Below are positions 24,301 to 36,110 of a DNA stretch of 64,000 nucleotides, piece after piece (position 1 is the stretch's first letter; every line of letters begins with the position of its first letter). Position numbers and translations under genes: made by a program. The stretch covers positions 68,909,922 through 68,973,921 of the forward strand of contig CP142456.1 of assembly GCA_038049695.1 (NCBI GenBank), given 5' to 3'. A model generated the notes under the pieces. The model was not told the DNA's origin and ran no database searches. It saw only the letters and a list, made by a program, of their open reading frames with translations. This DNA is from Cinnamomum chago. Its lineage: Eukaryota; Streptophyta; Magnoliopsida; Laurales; Lauraceae.

Positions 24301-27234
24301 CACTAGGACATGGGGGGCGTAAGGTTTTTTACTGTACTAGACCATATGTTTTAACTCTTTCTCACATGACCTATAGGAATTGTACATAAATACCAAATGA
24401 ATAGATGTGAGGAATTCAATTCAGAAGACTACATGACAGTCCACAAACATATACTTTATTAATGTACTTAGAGAACTAATGAAGTACACAATCATTAGCA
24501 TCTCATTGGTCATAAAATAAAATAGCCAATATAATATTTCTAATGACAAAAAGATATTACCAAATAAGCATGAGTAAGATCTTAACGGCATTACTTTATG
24601 TATGCAAAGGACAGAAGGTCAACAACTGCCAAAACAGTAAGACAGTTTGCTTCCCTGCTGAGGAGAGTAATAGAGGCATAGAGCAACACTTTCAATAAGC
24701 TTACTGCAAACTTACAGCTTACATGATTGATATACAGATTTGCAAACACTTATAGTTATATGGAACATATTCAGAAATTAAACAGCCTGCATGAACAAAT
24801 AAACAATATATCACCATGAGATATAAAGAGTAATCCTAAGATATATGTCTCTAGACAGTAGCATATGATCACTACAACTATCTGCAAAAAAGAAAAAGCT
24901 CTAAATGAAATAACATATGAACTAAATGCATTCAGGGGAAAAAATTTCTATGTCACTTGATTAACAAGACCAAGCAAACCAAAAAAATTTCAAGTATTTT
25001 GTAATTACTTTATTTAAACTGCTTCTGAGCCTTAGAAATAATTTCTTCATTCAAAGAGCCCAAAATAATGTGTACAGTGCACAATAGGGTCAAGTCAAGC
25101 TTACAAGAAGATGGTTTAAAACTCGTCTGATACATTGAAAACTTCTTTGTGCTCATTTATATAATTGAAGTAACTTATGGTGCATGTTTAAAGGTATTTG
25201 TGCCGCCATAACAAGAAATTTCATTATGTAAGTCAGCAACACTTAAGGAAAATAAATCATATACCACAGGTCATTTGGCTTGAAAGTTATTTCTATTATG
25301 TACACTGTAACTCTTGCTGCTCATGGTGGCTGCTGAATCAAATAGCCCAACGATGGATTTCGGATTCCATGGACCAAGCGATCAATCATCTTAACCATAA
25401 TTCAGAAGAGAGTAAGTTATCAAGTAGAATCCATGCCTGAAAAATAAAACTATAGGACATGTACTTTCAGTCTTCCATGGAATCACATGGGTATACTGCT
25501 CAACCATTAACTGAGAACAAAGTAGCAGAGTAGTTTAAAATATGCTCGTATGTTTCTTAGTAAGCCCAGAGAACTGGTCCACTCTGTTTGGATGCACAAG
25601 AAAATAATATTTTTTAGAATATAATCTTTCGTTTTTTAAAGAAGAAAATCTTGTGCGTTTGGTAACTCAAGAAAAATTTGAAGAAAAGATTCTTTTCTTT
25701 CAAAAAGCTCAATATTCTCTCATACAGCTCTACCATGTAGAAAACTTTCTACAAGATAAGAATATTTCAAAATAACGATTACAAAGTGGTAGAGTAAAGT
25801 AATGACTTTAGTTCAACAAATCCATCATATTGTGTATATTTATATATATGGTAAAGTAAAGTAAAAGTAAATCTCACAGGACGGTAAATGTGGGGTAAAG
25901 TAAAGGTCGGATAAAATATATGGTGAAGTAAAGTGGGAGGGAATGGTAAATTAAAGTAGTTTTTTTTTTTTACTTTACTTTATCACATTTTATCGTAGTT
26001 TTATATGATAAATAAAAAGTGACTTGTTTACAGGTGTGGTAAAGTAAAATAAAGATTGATGTCATATCATGGTAAAATGCAAGGTAAAATAAGGTCAAAT
26101 GAAGTATGTGGTAAAGCAAAGTGAGAGACAAAATTATAAAGTAGTTGTTTTTTCATTGACTTTACTTTACTATACTTTACCATGATTTTATTTGATAAAA
26201 AAAGTAACTTATGGTTAAAATATGAAAGTTAAACTTTACTTTACCACATTACTTTTTTATCCAAACGTGGTAAATTACATATATATTTAAATATTTAATA
26301 AAAAAATATTCTGATAATATAATTTATTTTAATCGTAACACCTTTCAAACATCTCAATTTAAAATCTGTAATATTCTTCAAAAATTACCAAACAGTAAAA
26401 AAAATTATACTATTATAATATTATGTTATTGTATTCTATACTATTTTATTCTTGCAATATTTAAATCTGTAAATATTTTATTATGTAGACATCCAAACGG
26501 GCCTAAAAGATAACAAAATCCATCTCAGAAAAAGAAAATAATAATAATATGAGCAAACAACGAACCTTGCATAACAGAATCACGATCAGATGATGAGTCT
26601 CCGTCCCTATCATTTGATCCAGAAGAACGGGTGTCCCACCTTCCATGGCTCCCTCGAGAGTAGTTGCTTGAGCTATCCACTCTATTCAGAGGGTTTGAAG
26701 CAAACCTTTGTAAAGATAAACCTCCAGGAACTCGTTGCCGCTCAGGAATGCCAAGGGAAGCATCCTCAAAATCACTGTTCCAAAACACCATCAGAGTCGG
26801 TACAAAGCATTCCAAAATTAAATAAGAGATTAGGGGCGAAAACCAAAACAATGACCATTTCCAAAAAAAAAAAAAAAATTTCCTTAAAAACATTAGAGCT
26901 AAAAGAATTCTATCCTCACAATAATGCTTGAAATGGGAGCACATTCTATAGCTAAAAAAAAAGGTACCTCAGAATTGATGCATCAAACCCATCAGGCAAC
27001 CTCTTGCAGATATCTAACCCCGCGAAACGCAAAAGAAACTCTCTCGAATACGAAATCTTAGACCGTCTATACCACAATAGTAGAAAGAGAATAATTATTA
27101 TAGAAAAGGCAAAGCTCTTAAAAAAACCAAAACATGACTAGGAAAATCAAATTAAAATGGTCATACTTTTGAGATTCATCTTTGCTCTTTTCCATTGCTG
27201 CAGGTGCGCATTGATCTTCACTTTCCAAGCTCAT
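15341..27234 (-). CDS. CBE1: eIF4E-binding protein, plant CBE1/4E-T-like, ten coding exons
   Basis: Cap-complex protein: Arabidopsis CBE1 (At4g01290) binds eIF4E/eIFiso4E and is linked to mRNA control; animal 4E-T is a possible counterpart. Exons in coding order: 27234-27167, 27066-26968, 26774-26566, 24140-23947, 23149-23056, 22566-22253, 19239-18829, 17792-17708, 17585-16086, 15495-15341. All are GT-AG, and the total of 3129 nt gives 1042 residues. The start MSLESEDQ is the first ATG in frame. The 4E-binding motif YSREFLL is at residues 29-35 (genome 27030-27050), followed by LDICKRLPDGFDASIL. Residues 56-190 are Arg/Ser/Gly-rich; 222-250 is charged; about 860-990 is Pro/His/Met-rich and disordered-looking. 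The C-terminus (HRPEVLERLIEMELRGN) is conserved in the family as I recall it. A TAG-CAG tandem acceptor at exon 8 could add or drop one Gln. Introns carry many transposons. Confidence 0.9.
20212..21875 (-). repeat. Dispersed repeat family R1, copy 3, split by a younger insertion
   Basis: In reverse orientation relative to copies 1 and 2: 'aatcctacgatt..tatcaaatcc', 'caatgaatcttaagattc' on the left, and the 'ttaactatttacaca..catcatttat' part on the right. The 1-kb element at about 20602-21611 separates the halves. It lies in the CBE1 intron 19240-22252. Confidence 0.65.
20602..21611. mobile_element. 1.0-kb nested DNA element with a GC-richer interior
   Basis: Ends are inverted: CAGTGTTGTGAAATTTGTTT on the left, with ACGAACTTCGTAACACTG on the right. 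Directly flanking is GTTTCGTC (20594-20601 and 21612-21619); the identity can be stretched to the 10-mer GGTTTCGTCC. This fits a hAT (8 bp) or Mutator-like (9-10 bp) element. The interior has a G-rich tract (about 20997-21037), a CAG-rich stretch and a 'CAG|GTACGT' donor-like site near 21197, resembling a captured 5' exon, but no recognisable protein. Confidence 0.75.
23430..23808. mobile_element. Cluster of palindromic MITE units (family M1)
   Basis: Motifs CTATGAGAGAT..CTCTCACCTTA, 'ggatatggatgtgagggccc' and its complement recur at least three times in alternating orientation, starting and ending beside (TA)n. A single unit of the family is at about 37532-37665. It lies in the CBE1 intron 23150-23946. 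Confidence 0.8.
25585..26507. mobile_element. AT-rich MITE-like element with nested 'ggtaaagtaaag' unit
   Basis: The outer ends are CTGTTTGGATG on the left and CATCCAAACGGG on the right, inverted. Inside, 25845-26275 is rich in 'ggtaaagtaaagt' and its complement 'actttactttacc', looking like an inner palindromic element ending 'ccaaacgtggtaaa'. It is in the CBE1 intron 24141-26565. Confidence 0.55.
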
Positions 27235-28300
27235 TGTCAAACACCCCAAAATCCGTATCAACACAACAAGCTATCAAAATGCACAACAAATATTCAGGAC
27301 CGAACACAACACCCCCATCAAGCAGATAAAACCCAATTTATATCAGCTCTCCATGTTGACCACCATCAACCCATCCATAAAAAAAAAATTTGAAAAATCC
27401 TCACTCAATGGCCTATCTCTAGAGGAAGTATCGGAACTAAAACTCTTCACTCTTCAGTTATACCTCTCCTCATGGATTTCACCAGGTACAATCACCTCTA
27501 CACCAAACACCTCCACGCAATAACTTCCACTACACAGAGAAAGAAAAACCCCGAATTCTACAAACTAATATCAACCCGTTGCATTTCTATCCAAATTTCT
27601 TCTACACCAAACACCTCCACGCAATAACTTCTACTACAAAGAGAAAGAAAAATCCCGAATTCTACAAACTAATATCAACCCGTTGCATTTCTATCCAAAT
27701 CATCGAAAATTGGCACCAAGAAAGCCAAAGACAAGATCTTTCCCCACAGAATCATCTGAAATCCCAAGAGACAAAAAACCCAGTAATTATTTTGTGCTAA
27801 AAGATCAAACCATCACAAGATAGATCATACCTACACTAAAAAAAAAAAACCATGCAAATTGAGCTATGGGTAACTTCCAAATGGCATTGGGAAGGGCTGA
27901 ACACCAGTAGTTTTGGATCTTTGGCATTCATAACCTAGAAATTAGGGCAAAAGATTCGAAGAACAAATGAAGGATTGGGAAATAACGCCTACCTGAATTG
28001 GACCCGGGACTAGAAAGGATCATCATATGATGTTGAGGATTAGAAATTAGGGTTTTATTCCATTTCCCCCTTTCAATCGATCACCCAAAATTACATGAGA
28101 AGAGGAAGAACCCAAAAAAAAAAAAAAACCTAACATTTGAAGTCTACGCTGATTTGATTTTTGGCAAATGCGAGAGAGGAACAAAAACGGAAAGATTACA
28201 ATTCAAAAACTCTGATCGAATATGCCAAGAGAGAGAGAGAGAGAAAATGGTCTGGTGAATTGCTTACGTTCCTCTAATGGGGGTAACATTGCTAATTATA
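27235..28300 (-). promoter_or_regulatory. 5' leader and probable promoter of the CBE1-like gene
   Basis: A good donor (CAG|GTAGGCG, intron beginning at 27992 on the - strand) suggests a leader intron running to an acceptor near the ATG. A (GA)n tract at about 28229-28244 reads CT on the - strand, as often seen near plant start sites. The transcription start itself is not visible. Confidence 0.45.
27498..27705. repeat. Tandem duplication, 2 x 104 bp
   Basis: The block starting 'ctacaccaaacacctccacg' and ending 'gcatttctatccaaat' is present twice with only a few mismatches. It lies upstream of the CBE1-like start codon, within its untranslated leader or a leader intron. Confidence 0.9.
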
Positions 28301-29770
28301 GTCCGCGCAGGACTATGGCTCTCTGAGAAATGATTTCAGTGGTCCGTCACTGACCCTGATTCATCTACTTACACGTGGCTTGCTAGATGCAATCTTTACC
28401 GTTAAAATTTGGGTCCCTTTGATTGAACTGGCCCACCCCATAAGAAAATTAATTAATGTGAATTTTGGCCCATTTGGTGATTGGGGTAGCTTCGGTCGCA
28501 TACCCAAGATTTTAATTCGAGGGGTGCATACCTTAATAGGTAGTTTGGTTTAAGGGCAAATCGAGGATTTTTATGTGGATTTTGAAGACCTACTTACAAT
28601 TTTTTGTGAATTTTTTAAAGCACACGCTTTTCCACCCACATGATTGTATTTGGTCCTCCCCTTGGTATCTTCATTTTGGTTTTCTTTTGAGCTGGAGATT
28701 TCATAGTGAGGTTCAGGGTCCTTTGGATGAAGGGAATAGATCACAAACATGTAATCCACCAGTTTTCATAAGTTGGCAACTAGTTTGTTAACCATTCAAA
28801 AAATAAATAAATAGTTTGTTAAGTTTTAGGCTAGATTACACTCTCTTAAAGTCGTCGTTGAGGATAGATTTAGGTACCAACTAACCTTATTTATTTATTA
28901 AATTATGGGGCTCACCACTACACTATAAAGGCAAGGGGGGCATCTTAGGTGGGATTGTTTGCAGGTATTTAGGATTAGAATTATATGTGTTGAGAGCTGC
29001 AAATAATGTTGGGATTCTTTATTTGATTAGTGGAATTTCCGAAAATTTAACATCATGAAATATTACTCTCGGCATTTTAAATTGTGCGAGTTTGGATGCC
29101 AATATTAGAAGGAAAGTAAAGCCACAAGTGTGAGTGTTTTACTTTAATTTTGTTTGGATGCAAAAAGAAGAGTAGAGTGCAATAAAGTAATCATTCCTTT
29201 CTATTTCGTTTTTATGAGAAATAACTCTTTTGTCATTTAATGTATTTTACTCTTTAGATATTTTTATTTTCTTTACTCTTGATTTAATTTTTTATTTTCC
29301 TTTACTCCTTCCACGCAGTATCGGAGAATCTATAATTTCGGAAAACCACCACGCACAGCCCACCTTAGTATAAATTATAGGCGAACCATTCAAACCCAAT
29401 GATTATAAGTTATAACAATCGATTTAAAGGCCCCAAGTTCATTTGCCATTTTCAAGAAACACATGATGAAGTACCCACTGTAATTAGAAATAAGATTTTA
29501 AGTAGCTACCATATCATAAGGGTATCATAAGATTTTAGGGACCTCTTTATTTTCTAATTTTATTATTATTATTACTACTACTACTAAAATTATTAAAGTC
29601 CGGATAAAGGAGGAGGACTGCTTAGCACATTGAGCATAATAATTTTCAAAACCTAAATATGAATTCACACGTGATGGTGATGGTGATTATTATTTGCTTA
29701 AAGTGGCACTTACTCAATTGCTAGGATTTCATAAAAAACGAGCATGAAGAAATGGGGCAAAAATAGGTGT
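28301..29770. other. AT-rich intergenic sequence, no gene seen
   Basis: Only short open frames without recognisable content. 'tttggatgc' boundaries near 29091 and 29153 and an A/T-rich block recall the MITE at 25585-26507, but the limits are unclear. Confidence 0.5.
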
Positions 29771-30841
29771 TAAGGTGTTACACCCCGACCCAAACTAATC
29801 ACGATTGAGACTAATTAATTGGAATTAATGATAATTAAGCTTGAATAATTGTATTAATGAAGGTTAATGATCGAAGAGAGAGAAATTTATCTTAAATGAT
29901 GCATTAGGCATAATAGAATGGACTAAGATGAAATTGAATTGGTTAAAGTGAGTTTAGACTCAAACAAGGTAGGCTAAGGACTTTTCTGTAAATACGGGTT
30001 TTCACGTATTTCGTCAAATACGAAAATCCTTGATACCAGCGTGTATATCTCGAATAGTACGTTAACTTTCATAATAGACGTGATTCCATTTGACCTCAAA
30101 TTGACCAAATGAGGCTTCATTTGACCCAAAATATAATAAGACTTAATAAAGAGGGGTTTTGGTGTAGGAAGGCCTATATTAGAATGAAATGAGTCATTCT
30201 CTCATTTCACTCAAGCAAACCCTAGAGTCTTCTTCATCCTCTCCCTTCTTTTTCATTTTCTCCATCAAAAGTGAGATTAAGAGAGATCCAAGAGGTTAAT
30301 GAGGAGTATATAGCTTCATCTCCATCTTCTTCCCCAAGTCATTTACCCCATTGACGAAGAGTAAAGCTTGAAAGAGAACTCAAGATCTCTTTATTTGGAA
30401 CCACAAGTGAGTAGTTACTCTCCTTTTAGGATTTTCCAAGTTCTATTGGTTATTTGAGTTGATTTCTAGAACAAATGACTCATAGGAGTTCATTTACATG
30501 TTTTCATGAAGTTAGGGTTTCATTTGGGGGTTTTCATCTCAAAGCCAAGCTAAGGAAAGGGGACTTTTGCTACTAAGCTTCATAGGAGGCAAGTATAAAC
30601 ACTTGCTTGTGATTAGTGTTAGACATTGTGAGAGTTTTTAAGTTTTCCATGGATTGGAGTTTATGTATTTTCCATTAAGTTTTGGAAATTTATTATGGAT
30701 TGATTGAAATGATCAGTGATGATGTATAGAAAGGGAACATGAAGTTCTATTCTCTTGTGTGATGGGAGTGATTTGAATGTGTAAAAGAGAAGAAAGGAAA
30801 GGGAGAAAAATCAAGTTTTTCCCAGGCCTGCAACTCGTCCA

Positions 30842-30957
30842 GGTCCGATCGATCAGACATGCAGTCCGATCGATTGGACTGTCATTAACTGGGAGGTTTT
30901 TCGGACTGATCGATCGGACATACAGACCGATCGATCAGACAGTCAGTAACTGGGAAA
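30842..30957. repeat. Two diverged about 56-bp direct repeats rich in GATCGATC
   Basis: Units 30842-30896 and 30902-30957 each hold two GATCGATC-like palindromes and end 'gtaactggga / attaactggga'. They lie inside solo LTR 1. Confidence 0.8.
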
Positions 30958-31554
30958 TTGATACTTTTTTTTTTTTTGAAACGATTACGCTTTCTATGGG
31001 TCTTAGTGGTCTATAAATTAGTGTTAAGACTAATTATGCCCTAATCTAAGATTATCAGATTAAGGAAATTAAAATAAAAGAATGGTAACGAATTAAGTAT
31101 TAATTCCTCAAATGTGTATCAAAACCTGCATAGGTGTTAACTAAGGTTATTTGAATGTACAAATTACTATCAAAGTGATGTTCATCAAGAATAACACGTA
31201 CATTAAATAACATGCGTTTCACCCATTGTTTGGTTTAGAAATTTTGATTGTAAACTTGAATAGAATTAATAGATGTGGTGCGATTTCCAAATCTGGCACT
31301 ACGTAGTAATTCCTTAAGCTTGTTACTGAGCTGAACCGAACGATACGATAAATGAATGAATTGATGAATGAACAGTTACCAAAGGTAACAATGAAATGAA
31401 TAATCATGCTGCAGCAGATGGATTTGAGGGCGTTCCGGAGCTCTGTGATGATGCTAGTTGTCCATGGCCCGGACACTAGTAAATCCCACATATTCCGATC
31501 ATATCTATGGATATTGATTGATGCCTTCCATTTGGAAGATGAATCCTTCATTTG

Positions 31555-31668
31555 AGGGAATATGGTAAATGAAAGGAAAATGAATGGAATGAAACGAAAT
31601 GGTAAATGAAACGAAACGAGATGAAACGAAATGAAATGGAATGGAATGAAACGAAATGAAATGAAAGC
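31555..31668. repeat. Degenerate GAAAT/GAAAC pentanucleotide array
   Basis: About twenty interleaved 'gaaat', 'gaaac' and 'ggaat' units within solo LTR 1. Confidence 0.85.
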
Positions 31669-32331
31669 TACGATAGTGAATGTCTATTGATAAACTCTTA
31701 TGTTATCTATTGTCATTGTATGAATTATCTAGATTTGTCTAGAATGGTAATTGTTACCAAATGGATTTAATGAATTCAGTATATGTACTAACATGTGCTA
31801 TTACAAGAATTGTTTATACATTGTTGAACCGTCGTGTTCATTAGTGTTATTGATAACATCACAGGCCCGTTTGCCATTGCCGATGCAGCAGCGCCCCCGG
31901 CGCCAGCGAAGGAGACTGCTCCGGTTCCTCCAGGAGGTCTGATTGAGTGGAACGGCCGGAATACCGTTTGATATGGGTATTCGAGCGCGAAAAAGAATTA
32001 TAACTTTTTGAGAAACGTTGAAAAGTATTTTTTTTAACTATTTTGAGATGTAACTAATTATTACTGTATGGTGTTTGGGTATACACCGATTGACAAGAAA
32101 ATGATGGGAATGATACATGTATAAGGACATTATTCTTTTGTATACATGTAAATTGAGATTTGATATTGTCAAATATATTAGTTTCCGCAATATTGTGTAT
32201 TTAACAGGTTATTGAAGATGTAATCCCTTGTGGATTCCGTTTTAACTTTGGTTAATTCGGAGTTCACGGGAGTAAGTATGGATTCACGGCCCGTGGTTAC
32301 CGTAATTTCGGGCCCGGGTCGTGACATAAGG

Positions 32332-32994
32332 TTGGGAGATTACTTAGGATCTACCTTGGTAATTGTGCGTAGCGTTCACTATCAAAGGTGATCTAGTTGT
32401 GAATGAAAAGAAATTCCCGGCAATTCATGATAAAATGGGTTCGAGCAAAGAACTAGAAAAGGAGAAGGATATATGATGAAGATGCCGACGAGATGCGGTT
32501 TTATTTTTAGATATACTTTCTTCCATCTCCTGTGAATTCATTTTCCATTGAATGGAGATTATTCGATACTATTTATAATGTATACGTACCTTTTTGGATT
32601 CCTAGAAACCCAAATCAAAGACAGCCTGAAAGACAAACATGACTTCTCTGGATTATAAGAAAGAAAGAAGGTAAAAAACCATCTTAACCGACATTTGATA
32701 ATGTATGACCGTCCAATCGTACAAGATGATGAGGCTCCTCCACCTCTCGGGCTATTTTAACCAGAGTCCATTGACTATTGTAGACTTTTTAGTTAAATAT
32801 CTGATTTCCAGATGGTCGGCAATTTGGATTTGGGAATGCAAAATATTTTGCAGAAACTTATGGTTTTCTTTTCAGATGAATTCAGGAACCTGCTGGTGAT
32901 TCATCTGCGCCAAGCGTGAACATGATACATGCTATGAGTTTGGCATAAAACTCACTCTAACTATAATGACCGTAATAGCTGAAACTTCATGAAT
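32332..32994. other. Intergenic sequence, nothing recognised
   Basis: AT-rich, with only short open frames and no family resemblance seen. Confidence 0.5.
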
Positions 32995-33445
32995 CTAGAG
33001 GAATAACTCAGTTGGTTTAGGACCACAATTTACTCCTGAAAATTGAGGGTTCAAAATTGTGCTACCACACTTGAGTGGTGCCACAGGGAATGCACCTGGC
33101 TCCTCCTGATCAGTAAGGATTAGTCCAGCCAAAAGAGCTTGAACACGTGGGCCATAGGAAATTTACCCGACTCCTCTTGATCAGTAGGGATTAGTCCGGC
33201 CAAAAGAGCTTGAACACCCACCGTTGTTAAAAAAAAAACTGGCTCCCTCCTGATCAGTAGGGATTAGTCCGGCCAAAAGGACTTGAACACCCACCTTTGT
33301 TTTAAAAAAAAAAAAAATTACCCGGCTATCTCCTGATCAGTAGGGATTAGTCTGGCCAAAAGGGCTTGAACACCCACTGTTGTTCAAGAAAAAATTACCC
33401 GGCTCCTCCTGGTCAGTAGGGATTAGTCCAGCCAAAAGGCATGTA
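32995..33445 (+). repeat. SINE-like head followed by tandem body repeats (5 units, about 70 bp)
   Basis: An A-box-like TAACTCAGTTGG near 33005 and a B-box-like GGGTTCAAAATTG near 33047 precede five copies of a unit with 'cctgatcagtagggattagt' and 'ggccaaaag', several separated by short A runs. It looks like a tRNA-derived element whose body expanded in tandem. Confidence 0.6.
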
Positions 33446-34255
33446 GACGGTCTCACTCCAGTGCTCCAACCTGGAGTCAATGGTAGTGTAACTTTTTTTT
33501 AAAAAATTACAAATTGAGAAGAGATCAGGCCAGATTTATATGAAACGTGTAGGTCCCGACCAAATAAATTTATCTCCTCAGTTGGCCCATACCACACTCA
33601 ACCAAAATCCATTCAGGGAGAAACCTATCAAAGATGATGTGTATCAGTATATAAAATTCTTTGATAGAAAGAGTTGACTTTAACAACCCCCCAAGGACAC
33701 TATCCAAGTGTGCTACAGACTCTTGTTGGCAATGTGTATCAATAATCAGCTGGCACTAACTCAACCCATGTTAAATTTTTAATGCTAACAAACAACAACT
33801 AATACTGTTGGAGAAACATTTCTTAGATGACAAAATATCACATATTCAATAAAACATTGCATACCATGATATAATTGCAACAATATTTTCCAAGAAACCA
33901 TAGGCACTTCCTTTTTCAGCAAGGAGGAGGGGTTATGATGTGAAAGGTTCTAAATTTTTAGTGAGAGCATGCTAAAAAGACATGTAAGAGGGCTCACAAG
34001 ATGCCTGCGCCATGTATTATAGTTGACGAGGATGAATCCAAATCCTAAAGTAGATGCATGTGGCAATAGCAGATTAAAATATGTCAATTAAGGACCCATA
34101 CCTATCTGATAGAGCAAGTTGTTTTCACAATATCCAATTAGGCAAAACATGCCCTTAATGCAGACTTGGGAGCAAGCCCATGGATTCTAGTGGAATTTTA
34201 AAATTAAAACAAACCATATACTTCTTTTATGTTAAGCTCATAACAGCAACAATAA
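33446..34255. other. Intergenic sequence, nothing recognised
   Basis: No gene or bounded repeat is identified in this stretch. Confidence 0.5.
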
Positions 34256-34257
34256 AA

Positions 34258-34446
34258 AAAAAGTCATTACCCAGTGCAGGTCCTACCAAAGCAGGGTCCA
34301 AAGAGGGTCCGGACTCTAGATTCGAGACAGACCTAATCTTTGACAATTTTACACAGTGGCTGCTCGCAGGTCTTGAACCTGCATTATAACGCATGGCACC
34401 CGGGACTTTCACCATTGCCCAAAGCAACGGCCCTCTCATAACAGCA
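34258..34446 (-). mobile_element. tRNA-derived SINE (Au-like), - strand
   Basis: On the - strand: an A-box-like GGGCAATGGTGAAAG, a B-box-like GGTTCAAGACCTGC, and an end reading 'gcactgggtaatgac' followed by T residues (the A run at 34255-34263). Related copies are at 36519-36685 and 36793-36925. The short frames over it are not genes. Confidence 0.75.
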
Positions 34447-35330
34447 ACAGTAATTTTAGCAAATTCCAACCATGGTCTGCAGCAGCCATATGTATGAAAG
34501 CCTGGATATCCATCAGCAATGGGCTCCAGTTACAATTCAACAGGATTGTTTCATCATTGATTCAAAAGAGGCCTTGGAGGAGGATAACATGTCAACTCCA
34601 AAAAGACTATTATCACTTAATAGTGCATGCTCAAGTTGCAAAAAAAGCAGTTGCAGGATATATTTGCACGCAGGTTGAAGCCTTTGCAAGAAGCTGGACT
34701 TCCAACAAAACCCTCAAGTTTTCCTCTGAAAATCTCCAAAATAGAGTTTCCTATTCCACACGTAAACCTCAAGTTTACATGTTCACAAAGAAATCAAAAT
34801 AAAAATACATCTGAAAGGATCTAGACAATAATCATTAAAGAAACTAGTTATCATAGTAAAGAGCAACTCAAAGTTTGTTAATCTTACTTATGAACAAAGA
34901 GAAATTAATTAGAAACTTCATTTGCTTATTCTCATGCACATGATATTGGCTTAGGTGACTCGGGTGCGGGGTCCATTTGATCTTCTATAAGTGAATATTC
35001 ATTCAGAGAAGAAAAATGTGAGGGCATGCAGGTGAAGTTTGTGAGTTAATTTGCAGCTTCCATAAGATCGGATTCTTCCAACAATGGAAAAGCACCAATT
35101 ACAACACTGTGATGGTTAGGAACCATAGTCAATACTGCTCCTTAATGAGTGATTCCTTTCCTCCCTGAATTGGATTTTGGCTAGAGTAACTGCTTTGCAG
35201 CATGCGCACACGGAGAAAAAAATCCAAATATCTTTGACCATAAATTTGAACATCCTGCCTACATGACTCTCACCTTTCACAATTAGCAATTCAAAGGAGT
35301 AGCTTTCGAAGTGCCTTGAGCCTTCAAACC
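34447..35330. other. Intergenic sequence, no gene supported
   Basis: Several overlapping short frames (34472-34824) show no family motif and are treated as chance. Confidence 0.45.
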
Positions 35331-35614
35331 TTCCCTTGCAATCACAATATTTGCTCTATTGGAATCTTCCACTCAGGACGAACCGGAGAAAACAAAAAAT
35401 AATTCCAATGTATGATTTTTACAGTGACTCTAAAGCTAAATGGTCCCAGATTTACCTTATGAGCAACTCTTTTATGAAGTTTCTCAGAAACTAGGGATGA
35501 AGGTTGCCATCTCAAAACCCCGTTTACAGGGGACAAACTGTCCACTGATCACAGCCTCCAAATCTCTTGAAATGCACTGAACAGGATGGGTACTCCTTGA
35601 AAATACCTATGCTT

Positions 35615-36110
35615 TTAGACCCTAGTGAAAAATCCCAGAATTGATTTCCACCACCAATAATAGTACCGGCATACCGGGATGCATTTTTCCCATGAAACAT
35701 TTTTCAGCTTATCTCTATTCAAATTTCCCATGAAATCATTTATGGCAGCATTGTCTAAATCACTTGGTCCCTTTGAGAAAAAGGACTGTCTAACAACCTT
35801 CCATAGGAATGGGGAATCCAAAAGAACAAGAAGTACAAAAACATAAAGTAATTATGACACTTGAGAAGGGGGGAATCCCCATATACACTAACGACTGACA
35901 TTGACTAAACAAATAGTCCACATGTTCCTCCATCGACTGACACACGAAGCATCTACATATAAAGATGTAATTATGGCACTCAAGAAAGGGCAACAATTTT
36001 TTAGTAGAAGGCATCCAACATTTTTTCCATGACTCTAGGGGGCACAAAGGAATTCTAAATAGCTTTATCTGGGAAATGGCAACGGTCAAAGCTTCTGTTC
36101 AACAATTACT
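35615..36110 (-). pseudogene. LINE (L1-type) reverse transcriptase C-terminal remnant
   Basis: The frame around 35790-36089 on the - strand contains a zf-RVT-like pattern CFVCQSMEEHVDYLFSQC (C-x2-C ... H-x3-... C) preceded by 'RIPLCPLESW', the typical end of plant L1 reverse transcriptases. Several frame changes and stops follow toward 35615. No intact catalytic core is in the window, so this is a truncated relic. Confidence 0.6.

Larger units (their letters stand above)
29776..32326. mobile_element. Solo LTR 1 (2551 bp), TSD TAAGG
   Basis: It begins TGTTACACCCCGACCC and ends GGGTCGTGACA, the TG..CA form of an LTR, and is flanked by perfect 5-bp repeats TAAGG at 29771-29775 and 32327-32331. 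No gag-pol lies inside or next to it, so it is read as a solo LTR left by recombination between two LTRs. A second LTR with similar ends is at 55731-58496. Size and ends resemble large LTRs of plant Ty3/gypsy elements, but the family is not proven. Confidence 0.9.

Noticed and set aside
30842-30957. CRISPR-like repeated palindromes
   Set aside because: Only two units, in a plant LTR; no spacers of constant length and no cas context.
33001-33060. A functional tRNA gene
   Set aside because: A- and B-box-like motifs are present but the arms do not pair into a cloverleaf that I can see; better explained as a SINE head.
34472-34824. Three overlapping frames of 65-102 codons
   Set aside because: All three frames open by chance in AT-rich DNA; none has a family signature or splice support.
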